From NCBI GenBank assembly GCA_026707185.1, contig JAPOXI010000050.1:1-22040 (forward strand): a stretch of 22,040 bases of DNA. The letters are read 5' to 3'. The notes beneath the pieces are model-generated. The model saw only the letters and a program-made list of their open reading frames with translations. It ran no database searches and was not told the DNA's origin. The translations under genes and the position numbers were made by a program. Below are positions 7,499 through 15,661 of the stretch, in pieces (within the stretch, counting starts at the first letter, position 1; every line of letters begins with the position of its first letter). Source of the DNA: Chloroflexota bacterium. Lineage in GTDB: Bacteria; Chloroflexota; UBA11872.

Positions 7499-8483
7499 CG
7501 AGACAAGCGCGCTGCGACCCCGCCGATTACGCCAGTCGGCGGGGCTACGTCGGCTGGTGCGCGAGACGCGGCTCTCGGCCGATCAATTGCTCTATCCCAT
7601 GTTCGTCGTTCCGGGCGACGGCGTGGAGTCAGAAATCGGATCCCTGCCCGGACAGATGCAGCGGTCCGTGGACCGCATCGGCGCAGCGGCCCGCCAGGTG
7701 GCGGACTCAGGGATTCAAGGCGTACTGCTCTTCGGTCAGGCGGCCCGCAAGTCGCCGGCCGGCGATGAGGCGTCGTCGCCTGACGGAGCAGTGCAGCAAG
7801 CCATCGGCGCCATCAAGGCGGCCGCGCCCGATTTGGTGGTGTTCACAGACGTCTGCCTGTGCGCCTATACCGACCACGGCCACTGCGGCGTGTTGCACGG
7901 CCAGACCATTGACAACGATGCCTCGGTCGAGCGGATCGCCGAGGTCGCCCTTTCGCACGCGCGGGCCGGAGCCGACGTGGTGGCGCCCTCGGACATGATG
8001 GACGGGCGCGTGGGCGCGATCCGGTCGCTGCTTGACGCCGAAGGTTTCAGCGAAACCGCGATCATGGCCTACGCCGCCAAATACGCCAGCGCCTTCTACG
8101 GCCCCTTCCGCGAAGCCTCGGGTTCGGCCCCGGCTTTCGGGGATCGGCGCGGCTACCAGATGGATCCGGCCAATGCGCGCGAGGCCCTGCGCGAGGTGGC
8201 GCTGGATCTGGACGAGGGCGCGGACATCGTGATGGTGAAACCCGCGCTGACCTACCTGGACGTGATTGCGCGGGTGCGAGCCGAATACGACGCGCCCCTG
8301 GCGGCGTACCTGGTCAGCGGGGAGTTCGCGGCTATCAAGGCTGCCGCCCAGCGCGGCTGGCTGGATGAACGCGCGGCGGCGCTGGAGGCGCTCACGGCGG
8401 TGGCGCGGGCCGGAGCCGACATCATCATCACCTACTGGGCCCCGCAGGCCGTGCGCTGGCTGAACGAGGGGCCGACGCACTGA
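7488..8483 (+). CDS. hemB: Delta-aminolevulinic acid dehydratase (porphobilinogen synthase)
   Basis: This enzyme condenses two 5-aminolevulinate molecules to porphobilinogen, the second committed step of tetrapyrrole synthesis, in the cytoplasm. The 331-residue length is standard. The active-site zinc triad is intact in TDVCLCAYTDHGHCG (Cys 123, 125 and 133), so this is a zinc-type rather than Asp-rich magnesium-type enzyme. The two Schiff-base lysines are K198 (AAKYASAFYGPFREA) and K251 (MVKPALTYLD). Also present are the SDMMDGR motif and the C-terminal ITYWAPQAVRWL. The ATG start has no good ribosome site of its own. SUMT and hemD lie 6.3 kb upstream on the same strand, cut off by the LRR pair. 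The stop overlaps the start of the downstream transporter gene. Confidence 0.97.
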   Translation: MAADETSALRPRRLRQSAGLRRLVRETRLSADQLLYPMFVVPGDGVESEIGSLPGQMQRSVDRIGAAARQVADSGIQGVLLFGQAARKSPAGDEASSPDGAVQQAIGAIKAAAPDLVVFTDVCLCAYTDHGHCGVLHGQTIDNDASVERIAEVALSHARAGADVVAPSDMMDGRVGAIRSLLDAEGFSETAIMAYAAKYASAFYGPFREASGSAPAFGDRRGYQMDPANAREALREVALDLDEGADIVMVKPALTYLDVIARVRAEYDAPLAAYLVSGEFAAIKAAAQRGWLDERAAALEALTAVARAGADIIITYWAPQAVRWLNEGPTH

Positions 8484-9364
8484 CGCCCGGCACCCGACGC
8501 GCCGTTTTCCTGAGCGCGGCGGCCGCCGCGGCGTTTGCCCTGGGCGCGCCGCTCTCTCGATTGGCGCTCCCGGTGAGCGCCGCCGAAGTCACGCTCTGGC
8601 GCCTGGGACTGGCGACGCTGGTCGCATTTGGGCTGGCCAGGGTGTCTGGAGTCTCGCTGGCCCACATTCGCGAACGGCGAACAGCTGTGCTCGGCGCAAC
8701 GCTGTACGCGCACTTCCTGCTGTTCACGGTAGCCGCGCAGACGACCACCACCGCCCACACCCTGGCCCTGGTGTACGCCTCGCCGGCGCTCGTCGCGCTC
8801 GGCTCCGCGCTGATCCTGCGGGAGCCTCCACGCGCCATGCAGCTCGTTGGCGTGCTGGCGGCGGTGGCTGGGATCGCGATCCTGGTCGGATTCGAACCGG
8901 CCGAGAGCGGCGCCACGCTAAGCGGCGATCTGGCTGCGGCCGGATCCGGCGCGGCCCTGGCCGCCTACGTGCTCGCCGGCCGCTACTACCGCACCGCGAT
9001 GCCCCTGCCGGCGTACGTGTTTGCCGTCTACGGATGGGCGGCGCTGCTGGCGTTGCCGTACGCGGCCTTCGCATTCGACGCGGGGGCGTACGACGGGGGG
9101 CGCATCCTGGTTCTCGTGATCCTGGGCGTCGTACCGCTCGGGATGGGGCACACCTTGCTCAACGCCGCGCTGCGACGCGCGCGGGCCACGATTCCAAACG
9201 TCATCACCACCCAGGAGGTCACCGGCGGCGTGCTCCTGGGCGCCCTGCTCTACGGCGAGATCCCGGGTCCCAGCGCGCTCCTGGGCGCCCTCCTGGCCCT
9301 GGCCGGCGTGATCACGGTCGTGGTCGTTGGGCGTAGCGAGCGCCAGGCGGCCGCCAGCGGCTAG
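8480..9364 (+). CDS. EamA/DMT-family transporter
   Basis: A 294-residue integral membrane protein of the drug/metabolite transporter superfamily with about ten hydrophobic segments in two EamA halves. The half-ends carry typical sequences: LVYASPALVALGSALILREP in the first and ITTQEVTGGVLLGALLYGE in the second. The substrate cannot be read from the sequence. The start matters. The first ATG/GTG/TTG-type codon in frame is TTG 8561, which would delete the first membrane helix. Upstream, CTG 8480 overlaps the hemB stop (CTGA) and lies eight bases after GAGGGG (8466-8471). It restores an N-terminus beginning TPGTRRAVFLSAAAAAAFAL. I therefore call CTG 8480. The gene is coupled to hemB. Its stop shares a CTAG with the stop of the facing kinase gene. 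Confidence 0.88.
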   Translation: MTPGTRRAVFLSAAAAAAFALGAPLSRLALPVSAAEVTLWRLGLATLVAFGLARVSGVSLAHIRERRTAVLGATLYAHFLLFTVAAQTTTTAHTLALVYASPALVALGSALILREPPRAMQLVGVLAAVAGIAILVGFEPAESGATLSGDLAAAGSGAALAAYVLAGRYYRTAMPLPAYVFAVYGWAALLALPYAAFAFDAGAYDGGRILVLVILGVVPLGMGHTLLNAALRRARATIPNVITTQEVTGGVLLGALLYGEIPGPSALLGALLALAGVITVVVVGRSERQAAASG

Positions 9365-11391
9365 GGGCGAAAGCGCAGCGTCGCCACGGCGCCCGCGGAG
9401 TCAGCGCGGGGAGCGATGGCGAAGTCGCCGTCGAGATTGCCTTCCACCAGGTTGCGAACGATGGTGAGGCCGAGTCCCTGGTCGCGCGTCAGGCTAAAGC
9501 CGTCCGGCAGACCGATGCCGTCGTCCTCGATCGAAATGGCCAGTCGGCCGTTGTGCGCGGATGCGTCCACGTGAATGCGGCCCGTGCTTCGTCCGGCCAT
9601 GCCGTGCTCCACCGCATTCCATAGCAATTCGTTGATCACGAGCGCGAACACGGTCGCCTTTTCGGACCGAATGCGGCCGGGCCGCGCCTCGACGGTGATG
9701 TCGATCCGGCGACCGCTGGCGTTCAGGTCCCCGCGCAACATGTCGGCCATCGAGTTGATGATCTGGTACACCGTCGTCTGGCCGATGGCGTCCTGCGAGA
9801 GCAGGTCGTGGACGCGCGCCATGCCGCCAATCCGGCCGGCGCTGAGTTTGAGCAGCGTCGACGCTTCCTGGGTTTCGGTGCGGCGCGCCTGCATCTCAAG
9901 CAGCGAGGCGATGGTCTGCATGTTGTTCTTGACGCGGTGATGCATCTCCTGGAGCAGGATGGACTTGGTTTCGAGGCCCTGCCGAACCTCTTCGAAGAGG
10001 CGGGCGTTCTCAATGGCGATGGCCGCGTGGTTGGCGAAGGTAAAGGCCAGGTCCACCTGTTCCTGCGTGTATTCGTGCGGTGCCGGACTGTAGAGGCTGA
10101 TGGCGCCTACCGCTTGGTCGCGCAGGATCAGCGGCACGCTGAACAGGGCCGCGTAGCCTTCCGTGGCGATCAGTTCCCGGGTGGCCACCAGGCGCTCGTC
10201 ATTCATCGCATCGTTCACGACCACCGGAGCGCGAGTCGCGACAGCTCGGCCGACCACGCCGTCGCCAATGTCCAGGCTGTGCCGCCGGTAGGCGTCGCCC
10301 AGGTTGTGTGAGGCAACAATGCGCATGCGCGTGCCGTCCTCATCCAATTGCCAGATGGCGGCCTTGTCTACACCGATCAGGTGGGCCGCCGTCTGGGCAA
10401 TCTGGGCAAGCACCGACTCGGGCTCCAGGTCCGAGGTCAGTGTGCGCGCCAGGTTTTGGACCGTGGTGAGTTGCTCGATCTTGCCGTGCAGCGCGTCGTC
10501 CGTCTGGCCGTGAAGGCGCGCGTTCTCCACCGCAATGGCCAGCTGGCCCGCGGTGATTTCCGCGAAACGGACTTCTTCATCCGTGAAGTCACGGAACTCC
10601 GGACTGGCCATGCTCAGGACGCCGACAAGGCGTTCAACCGTGAACAACACAATGGGCACGACCAGGAAACTGCGCAGGTCCTCTTCGCCAAGACCCGGCA
10701 CGTACTTGAAACGGGGATCGCTCCAGGCGTCGCGGACCGCCACCGGCTGACCGACCTGCGCCGCCCACCCGATGATGCCTTCGCCCAGCGCCAGGGTGGT
10801 CTGCCCGACGGCTTCGGGATTGAACGCACGCGTGGCGCTGAGGATGAGGCGGTCGATAGCCTCGTCGTAGAGATAGATGGTGACTTCGGAGACGCCCAGG
10901 TGGTCCGAGACCGACTCCACGGTCGCCAATAAAATCTCGTTGAGCTCGAGGGACGAGTTGATCACGCTATTGATCCGGTCCAGCGCGCGCACCGTGTTGT
11001 CGAGCAAGCGTTCGCGTTCGGTCGGGGTGGCGTTGATCGGAACAATGGCGTCATAGCCGCGCACGAGAGATTGGACCGCGGCGGTCTGCAACTGGACGAG
11101 CTGGTCCACGACGGCTTCGTGCTGGACTGGCTCGGTGTCGCGCAGCACGGCGGCGCCCAGGGCGCCCATGCGTTCCAGGGCCGTGGCCAGCAGGCCCGAG
11201 AGTGATCCGCCGCGCTCCGCCACGGCCGTTCCGGCCGCTTCGATGTGGCGCAGAAAGGCGCGGTTGGCGCGCAACTGCAAAAGCAGGCGGCCCGCGTCCA
11301 GCATGGAAGCGTCCAGCGCCGCGTCGGCTTGGTCCGCCAGCCAGCGGGCAAATGGCTGGCCCTGTTCAGTCCCGTCTCGAACCTGGGTCAC
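9361..11391 (-). CDS. Soluble GAF-GAF sensor histidine kinase (HisKA_2 type)
   Basis: The product has 676 residues with no signal peptide or membrane segment, so it is a cytoplasmic sensor. The domains in order are a helical N-terminus (1-140), GAF 1 (about 150-292), GAF 2 (about 315-463), a HisKA_2 dimerisation domain with HHRVKNNMQT (phospho-acceptor probably His 485), and a HATPase_c domain. The ATPase N-box is NELLWNAVEH (N592), with G-boxes DDGIGLP (624-629) and GLGLTI (639-644). The HisKA_2 type is shared with LytS-like and blue-light kinases. The GAF ligands are unknown; there is no obvious chromophore Cys. GTG 11391 follows GGAAGG by six bases. It lies 54 bases after ftsZ on the same strand, probably in one operon. 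No response regulator gene is visible, so its partner is elsewhere. Confidence 0.9.
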   Translation of the reverse strand: MTQVRDGTEQGQPFARWLADQADAALDASMLDAGRLLLQLRANRAFLRHIEAAGTAVAERGGSLSGLLATALERMGALGAAVLRDTEPVQHEAVVDQLVQLQTAAVQSLVRGYDAIVPINATPTERERLLDNTVRALDRINSVINSSLELNEILLATVESVSDHLGVSEVTIYLYDEAIDRLILSATRAFNPEAVGQTTLALGEGIIGWAAQVGQPVAVRDAWSDPRFKYVPGLGEEDLRSFLVVPIVLFTVERLVGVLSMASPEFRDFTDEEVRFAEITAGQLAIAVENARLHGQTDDALHGKIEQLTTVQNLARTLTSDLEPESVLAQIAQTAAHLIGVDKAAIWQLDEDGTRMRIVASHNLGDAYRRHSLDIGDGVVGRAVATRAPVVVNDAMNDERLVATRELIATEGYAALFSVPLILRDQAVGAISLYSPAPHEYTQEQVDLAFTFANHAAIAIENARLFEEVRQGLETKSILLQEMHHRVKNNMQTIASLLEMQARRTETQEASTLLKLSAGRIGGMARVHDLLSQDAIGQTTVYQIINSMADMLRGDLNASGRRIDITVEARPGRIRSEKATVFALVINELLWNAVEHGMAGRSTGRIHVDASAHNGRLAISIEDDGIGLPDGFSLTRDQGLGLTIVRNLVEGNLDGDFAIAPRADSAGAVATLRFRP

Positions 11392-11410
11392 ACGCCATGC
11401 CTTCCGTCCA

Positions 11411-11428
11411 CCGCGGTCGGGGCCGCGG
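11411..11428 (-). other. Hairpin in the ftsZ-kinase gap
   Basis: CCGCGG occurs twice with six bases between the copies, and can form a 6-bp GC stem. There is no T-run, so it is more likely a processing or pausing element than a terminator, if functional at all. Confidence 0.2.
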
Positions 11429-11445
11429 CGCCTATTGCCGTGAGC

Positions 11446-12639
11446 TTAGGACGGAGAGCCGCGACGCAGAAAGGCCGGCACGTCGACCTCGTCGTCGGCG
11501 AGGCTGGCGCCCCGGTCTCCGCGCGGGCGTGCCGTCGCTCCACGACTCGATGATCGCCGCTGGCCGCGCCCGGTTCGCGAAGCCTCCGTCGCACTCGCGT
11601 CCTGAAAGCCCGTGGCGATCAAGGTCACGCGAATCGACTGACCCATGCGTGGATCCACCACCGTGCCAAAGATGATGTTGGCGTCCGGTGCTGCGACAGC
11701 GGTGACGTGCTCGGCGGCGGCGTTGATCTCGGCAATGGCAACGTCGTCCGAGGCGGTGATGTTGATGAGCACGCCGCGGGCGTCGTCGATCGACGTATCC
11801 AGCAGCGGGCTTTCCATGGCCTGGCGCACCGCCCGCAGCGCGCGCTCTTCGCCGGCGGCTTCGCCCACGCCCATCATGGCCGTCCCCGAGTCGCGCATGA
11901 TCGAGCGAACGTCTGCAAAGTCCACGTTGACCAGGCCGGTGGACGTGATCAGGTCCGTCACCCCCTGCACGCCCCGGTGCAGCATTTCGTCCGCCATCTG
12001 GAAGGCGTCGGAAAACGCCGTGCCGGCGCTGGCGTGCTCCAGCAGCTTGTTGTTGTGGAGCGTGATCAACGCGTCCACTCGGGATTCAAGCTCGGCCAGG
12101 CCGTGGCGGGCGACCTGGACGCGCCGCGAGCCTTCAAAGGTGAAGGGCACGGTAACCACGGCTACCGTGAGCGCGCCGGCTTCCATCGCGCGGTCGGCCA
12201 GGATCGGGGTGGCGCCCGTGCCGGTGCCGCCGCCCATGCCGGCGGTGATGAACACCATGTCGGCGCCGTCAACCAGGTCGGCCAATTCGTCGCTGCTCTC
12301 GGTGGCGGCGCGCTCGCCGAGGCGCGGATCGCCGCCGGAGCCAAGATGGTCGGTCGCCCGGCTGCCGATCAGGAGCCGGCGATGGGCGTTGGACGCCGCC
12401 AGATCCTGGGCGTCCGTGTTGACGGCCACGAACTCCACGCCCTCAAGCTCGGCGGCAACCATGCGGTTCACGGCGTTGTTGCCGGCCCCGCCAATGCCGA
12501 TGACGCGAATGTCGGTAAGGCCCGGGGCCGAGTCGCGCGAGCCCGGATCCTGGCGCAGGATGCGCGGCACCAGGTTGCCGGGCCGCTGCAAATCGTCCAG
12601 GCGGTCGGGGTCGAACCCGCCGCGGTCACTAGGCGGCAC
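11446..12639 (-). CDS. ftsZ: Cell division GTPase FtsZ
   Basis: The tubulin homologue that polymerises at midcell into the Z-ring; 397 residues. After an unusual 40-residue N-terminal stretch it has the nucleotide-binding GIGGAGNNAVNRM (48-60), the tubulin signature AGMGGGTGTGATP (133-145), and the catalytic T7 loop GLVNVDFADV with NxDxxD intact (238-243). A basic, Ser/Arg-rich linker leads to a conserved C-terminal peptide, DDEVDVPAFLRR, which normally docks FtsA, SepF or other partners. The frame is open further upstream, but GTG 12639 is chosen. A strong AAGGAGG (12649-12655 on the opposite strand) sits nine bases before it, inside the last codons of parA. The genes overlap by 11 bases. 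No ftsA, ftsQ or mur genes accompany it, so this is outside a dcw cluster. Confidence 0.96.
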   Translation of the reverse strand: MPPSDRGGFDPDRLDDLQRPGNLVPRILRQDPGSRDSAPGLTDIRVIGIGGAGNNAVNRMVAAELEGVEFVAVNTDAQDLAASNAHRRLLIGSRATDHLGSGGDPRLGERAATESSDELADLVDGADMVFITAGMGGGTGTGATPILADRAMEAGALTVAVVTVPFTFEGSRRVQVARHGLAELESRVDALITLHNNKLLEHASAGTAFSDAFQMADEMLHRGVQGVTDLITSTGLVNVDFADVRSIMRDSGTAMMGVGEAAGEERALRAVRQAMESPLLDTSIDDARGVLINITASDDVAIAEINAAAEHVTAVAAPDANIIFGTVVDPRMGQSIRVTLIATGFQDASATEASRTGRGQRRSSSRGATARPRGDRGASLADDEVDVPAFLRRGSPS

Positions 12640-13405
12640 GGGAACGCACCTCCTTCGCCAGCGTCTCGTAGGCCAAGACCGCGCGCCGGGCGCCGCGGTT
12701 GGCGCGGCCGGCCGCAAATATCGAAACCCCGGTGCTGGCCGCTTCCAGGATCTTGCTGTTGGTCGGGATGTCGGACTCGAATACGTTGGCGCCCCAGCGT
12801 TCGCGCAGGTATTCGGCCACGGTCTTCTCTTCGCGCAGCCGGCGGTCGAACTTGCTGAGGACGATGCCCAGCACCTTCAGCCGCGGATTGAGAAACGTGA
12901 CTTCCTCGATGCTCTCATTCAGCATCTGCAGCCCTTGCAGCGAGAAGAAGCGGGCCTCGGTGGGAATGATGACCCACTCGGCCGCCACCAGCGCATTGAT
13001 GGTGAGCACGCCCAGCGACGGCGGGGTGTCGAACAGGATGTAGTCGTAGTCTTTGTCGACCCGCAGCACGTGCTCGCGCAGGCGAAGCTCGCGACCCAGC
13101 TTGGTCTGCAGCGCCGACTCCACCCGGGCGAGTTCCGGCGAGGCCGGCACGACGTCCACGATGCCGCCGGCCGGATCGCTGACCCGGTAACGAGGCAATT
13201 CGACGTCGCGATTCATCAGGGCGTCGGCCAGGGTGGCGTCCATCACGCGCTCAACGCCAAACGAGGCGGTGAGATTGGATTGCGGGTCGCAGTCGATCAC
13301 GAGCAGACGTGAGCCGGCCCGCGCCAGGGTGGACGCCAGGTTGGATGTGGTGGTCGTCTTGCCAACGCCGCCCTTTTGGTTGGCAATGGCGATGGTCACG
13401 GCCAT
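12629..13405 (-). CDS. parA: ParA/Soj-family partitioning ATPase
   Basis: A 258-residue member of the ParA/MinD ATPase superfamily, which binds DNA or membrane in its ATP dimer form and positions cargo. It has the deviant Walker A KGGVGKTTTT (residues 11-20) with the signature lysine, Walker A' VIDCDPQ, Walker B ILFDTPPSLG, and the PTEARFFSLQGLQ region typical of chromosomal Soj. It lacks the C-terminal amphipathic helix of MinD, and its CDPQ argues against MipZ. ATG 13405 is preceded by GGAGG with six-base spacing. A sigma-70-like promoter lies upstream. It is coupled to ftsZ, and no parB or parS cluster is visible here. Its cargo could be the chromosome origin (ordinary Soj) or the division machinery; the context favours a link to division but does not prove it. 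Confidence 0.93.
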   Translation of the reverse strand: MAVTIAIANQKGGVGKTTTTSNLASTLARAGSRLLVIDCDPQSNLTASFGVERVMDATLADALMNRDVELPRYRVSDPAGGIVDVVPASPELARVESALQTKLGRELRLREHVLRVDKDYDYILFDTPPSLGVLTINALVAAEWVIIPTEARFFSLQGLQMLNESIEEVTFLNPRLKVLGIVLSKFDRRLREEKTVAEYLRERWGANVFESDIPTNSKILEAASTGVSIFAAGRANRGARRAVLAYETLAKEVRSRAA

Positions 13406-13462
13406 GGGGAGCCTCCACGGAAGCGTCGCCCACCGGCCCCCACGGCGACGATCTGAGTAGCG

Positions 13463-13492
13463 ATGCTAAGCCAGCAAGTTTCTCGGAGTCAA
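13463..13492 (-). promoter_or_regulatory. Sigma-70-type promoter for parA-ftsZ-kinase
   Basis: Read on the minus strand: -35 TTGACT (13487-13492), an 18-base spacer, and -10 TAGCAT (13463-13468). Transcription would begin near 13455, about 50 bases before the parA ATG. It is among the best promoter matches in the window. Confidence 0.55.
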
Positions 13493-13556
13493 CATAAGTT
13501 TAGGCGGGGAGTGCGCCGATGCCTCATGCTAGCCTCGGTTTCATGCGGCCGGACGC

Positions 13557-14528
13557 GTGAGGGCGATGGCTTCAAAGGGCGCTGCGGCGGTGCCATCGCT
13601 GGCTGTGAATCTGGCGCCAGGCCATCCGCGCGGCCTTCGACTGCGCACGCCGGTGCTCACGGCCTCGGGCACGTTTGGTTTCGGTGACGAGTACCGGGAC
13701 ATCGTGAACCTGGCCGAGCTTGGCGCCATCGTCACCAAAACGGTCACGCCCGAGCCTCGCGAGGGCAACCGCACCCCACGCACGATCGAGACGCCGGCCG
13801 GGATGCTGAATTCGATCGGCCTGCCCAACCCGGGCGGCGAGGGCGCCGTGCGGGAGAAGGCGCCGATCTGGCGAGACCTGCCGTGCCCGGTCGTTGTGAG
13901 CATCGCGGCGCACGATCCCCGGAGCTGGACCGCGCTGGCGGCACGGTTCGACGGCCTGCACAACGTGGTGGCGATCGAGGCCAATCTGTCCTGCCCCAAT
14001 GTGGCCGGCGGGCTGGACTACTCCACCGACCCAGGGACCGCGGCCGCCACCGTGCGGGCCGTCCGCCGCGAAGTCTCGCTTCCGGTAATCGCCAAGCTCT
14101 CGCCCAACGTCACGGACCTGCGGCCGATCGCGCGCGCCGCTGAAGACGCCGGGGCCGACGCGCTGTCGCTGATTAACACCCTGCTGGGCATGGTGGTCGA
14201 TACGGAAGTGGCGCTGCCGTTTCTGGGTGCCGGGGTTGGCGGTCTGTCGGGTCCGGCCATTCGTCCGCTGGCCGTGCGCTGCGTGTACGACGTCGCGGGA
14301 ACCGTCGCAATCCCGGTCATCGGCATGGGCGGCGTCGTGACCACCGACGACGCCTTACAGTTCTTGATGGCCGGAGCATCCGCCGTCCAGGTTGGCACGG
14401 CGACGTTTCGAGAGCCGCGCACCGCCGAGCGCATTGTGGAAGGGCTGCATGGATACCTGACCAGGCGCGGGCTCGAATCCATCACCGACGTGGTGGGCCT
14501 GGCACGGCCCGATCGCGCTAGCGACTGA
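13557..14528 (+). CDS. pyrD: Dihydroorotate dehydrogenase, class 1 (catalytic subunit)
   Basis: It oxidises dihydroorotate to orotate with FMN, the fourth step of pyrimidine synthesis, in the cytosol. The product has 323 residues. Seen are TASGTFGFG near the N-terminus, NSIGLPNPG (86-94), ANLSCPNV with the class-1 catalytic Cys 146, the phosphate/FMN lysine in VIAKLSPN (K180), the LINTLLGM strand, GGLSGPAIRPLA and IGMGGV. Cys at the base position, rather than Ser, rules out the membrane class 2. The sequence is closest in pattern to class 1B, which works with the electron-transfer subunit PyrK, but no pyrK is in the window. GTG 13557 and ATG 13566 are both possible starts, and neither has an ideal ribosome site. 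The 3' end overlaps the facing DUF933 gene by 11 bases. Confidence 0.95.
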   Translation: MRAMASKGAAAVPSLAVNLAPGHPRGLRLRTPVLTASGTFGFGDEYRDIVNLAELGAIVTKTVTPEPREGNRTPRTIETPAGMLNSIGLPNPGGEGAVREKAPIWRDLPCPVVVSIAAHDPRSWTALAARFDGLHNVVAIEANLSCPNVAGGLDYSTDPGTAAATVRAVRREVSLPVIAKLSPNVTDLRPIARAAEDAGADALSLINTLLGMVVDTEVALPFLGAGVGGLSGPAIRPLAVRCVYDVAGTVAIPVIGMGGVVTTDDALQFLMAGASAVQVGTATFREPRTAERIVEGLHGYLTRRGLESITDVVGLARPDRASD

Positions 14529-15576
14529 AGTGGACCTGGATCACCTCGCCGTCTGAAACGACGTAGTCGCGGCCAACTCGCTGGATTCGGCCACGGTCGC
14601 GCAGCGCGGCCAATGAGCCCGCGGCAATCAGCTCGTCCGCCGCCACGGCGTCCGCCCGGATGAAGCCGGTCGCAAGATCCGTGTGGACGGTTCCCGCGGC
14701 CTCCAGCGCGGTCGCGCCGCGCGGCAACGGCCACGCATTAACCGAGCGGGCATTGCCGGTGTAGAACGTGATCTGGTCGAGGGCTGTGCGCAGCGCCCGG
14801 CCCACGCGCTGCGCGGCCAGTCCGGAGAGGCCAAGGTCTTCGCGGAACGCGGCGGCGTCTTCGTCGGATAGGTCGTCGAGTTCGGCTTCCGTGGCGGCCG
14901 CAACCACGCACCATGCGTCGCGTCCCGCCGCGGCTCGCTGATCGTCAATGGCCACGGCCTCGTCGTCGGGTGCGTTGCAGGCCACGGCGCAGGCCTTGGC
15001 GCCCAGCAGCCCGAAACCGCGCAGGCTGGCGACCTCGTGCTGGGTCAGGCCATCCAGCGGTGGGCGCTCGGCCTCAAGCGCCTCGCGGGCACGGCTGACA
15101 ATGGCCAGTTGCTCGCCAAGCTCCCGTCGTTCAACGCGCGGCCCGCTGGTTACCCGTTCCTGCAGCCGCTGTTGAGCCGGCTCCAGAATCGCCAGGTCAA
15201 GAACGGCCAATTCGGTGCGCAGGGCGGCGGCGCGTTCCTCGGCGGCTTCAAGGCCGCCGTCGCCTGACACGACCAGCAGCAGCGCGTCGGCGGTCCTCAG
15301 GCGCCCAACCCATTCGGCATTCGGCGTCTCGCCTGCGGCCAGCGCGTGGCCCGGCGCGTGCCAGAGGGTGAAGGACACGGGGACGGACTGGGCCGCGTTG
15401 AAAACGGACTGAAGCGGCCGGAGCCGCGGATCGGGGAGGGGCATGGCGCCGGTCTGGAGACTCAGCCGTCCCTGGGGTGTGTCGACAACCTGCTGTCCGA
15501 CGGCGGCGGCGAAGATTGCTTCGACGCCGGACTCAAAGTCGCCGGCGAGGGCGATCACCGGCACGAGATTCCCCAA
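14518..15576 (-). CDS. YchF/OLA1-like DUF933 protein with degenerate nucleotide-binding site
   Basis: The C-terminal two-thirds follow YchF closely. They include LSDEDAAAFREDLGL, ITFYTG, AWPLPRGATALEAAG, VHTDLATGFIRADAV and a C-terminal VGRDYVVSDGEVIQVHF, which is the TGS/DUF933 domain. The N-terminal P-loop is not functional by motif. Where YchF has GLPNVGKST, this protein has GDFESGVEA, losing the Lys and Ser; the NYPFATIEPN switch is absent; and DIAG is replaced by HAPG. The fold spacing is kept, so it looks like an inherited pseudo-GTPase rather than a broken reading frame. Usual YchF binds ATP and ribosomes. This one may keep only the ribosome or protein contact. TTG 15576 opens the frame; GTG 15564, five bases after GGGGA, aligns better with the YchF N-terminus and gives 348 residues. 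Annotation as intact GTPase would be wrong. Confidence 0.85.
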   Translation of the reverse strand: MGNLVPVIALAGDFESGVEAIFAAAVGQQVVDTPQGRLSLQTGAMPLPDPRLRPLQSVFNAAQSVPVSFTLWHAPGHALAAGETPNAEWVGRLRTADALLLVVSGDGGLEAAEERAAALRTELAVLDLAILEPAQQRLQERVTSGPRVERRELGEQLAIVSRAREALEAERPPLDGLTQHEVASLRGFGLLGAKACAVACNAPDDEAVAIDDQRAAAGRDAWCVVAAATEAELDDLSDEDAAAFREDLGLSGLAAQRVGRALRTALDQITFYTGNARSVNAWPLPRGATALEAAGTVHTDLATGFIRADAVAADELIAAGSLAALRDRGRIQRVGRDYVVSDGEVIQVHFSR

Positions 15577-15607
15577 TCTGACGGCTAACCGGACCCGCTT
15601 GCGTGGT

Positions 15608-15616
15608 TGGTATAGT
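15608..15616 (+). promoter_or_regulatory. Extended -10 promoter of rpsT
   Basis: TGG followed by TATAGT (15611-15616) is an extended -10 (TGn plus hexamer). It would give a leader of about 40 bases before the rpsT GTG. There is no clear -35, as expected for extended -10 promoters. It lies in the divergent gap with the DUF933 gene. Confidence 0.5.
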
Positions 15617-15661
15617 AGTGGCCTACCTCTGCCCGGTTGCGTCCCTGGATGCGTATGTCTC

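Noticed and set aside
11707..13312. Long plus-strand open frames opposite ftsZ and parA
   Set aside because: They are shadows; the minus-strand proteins have intact tubulin-signature and Walker motifs.
12629..13405. parA as a MinD or MipZ gene
   Set aside because: The sequence has CDPQ after the Walker A' strand and no C-terminal membrane-targeting helix, which is the Soj/ParA pattern.
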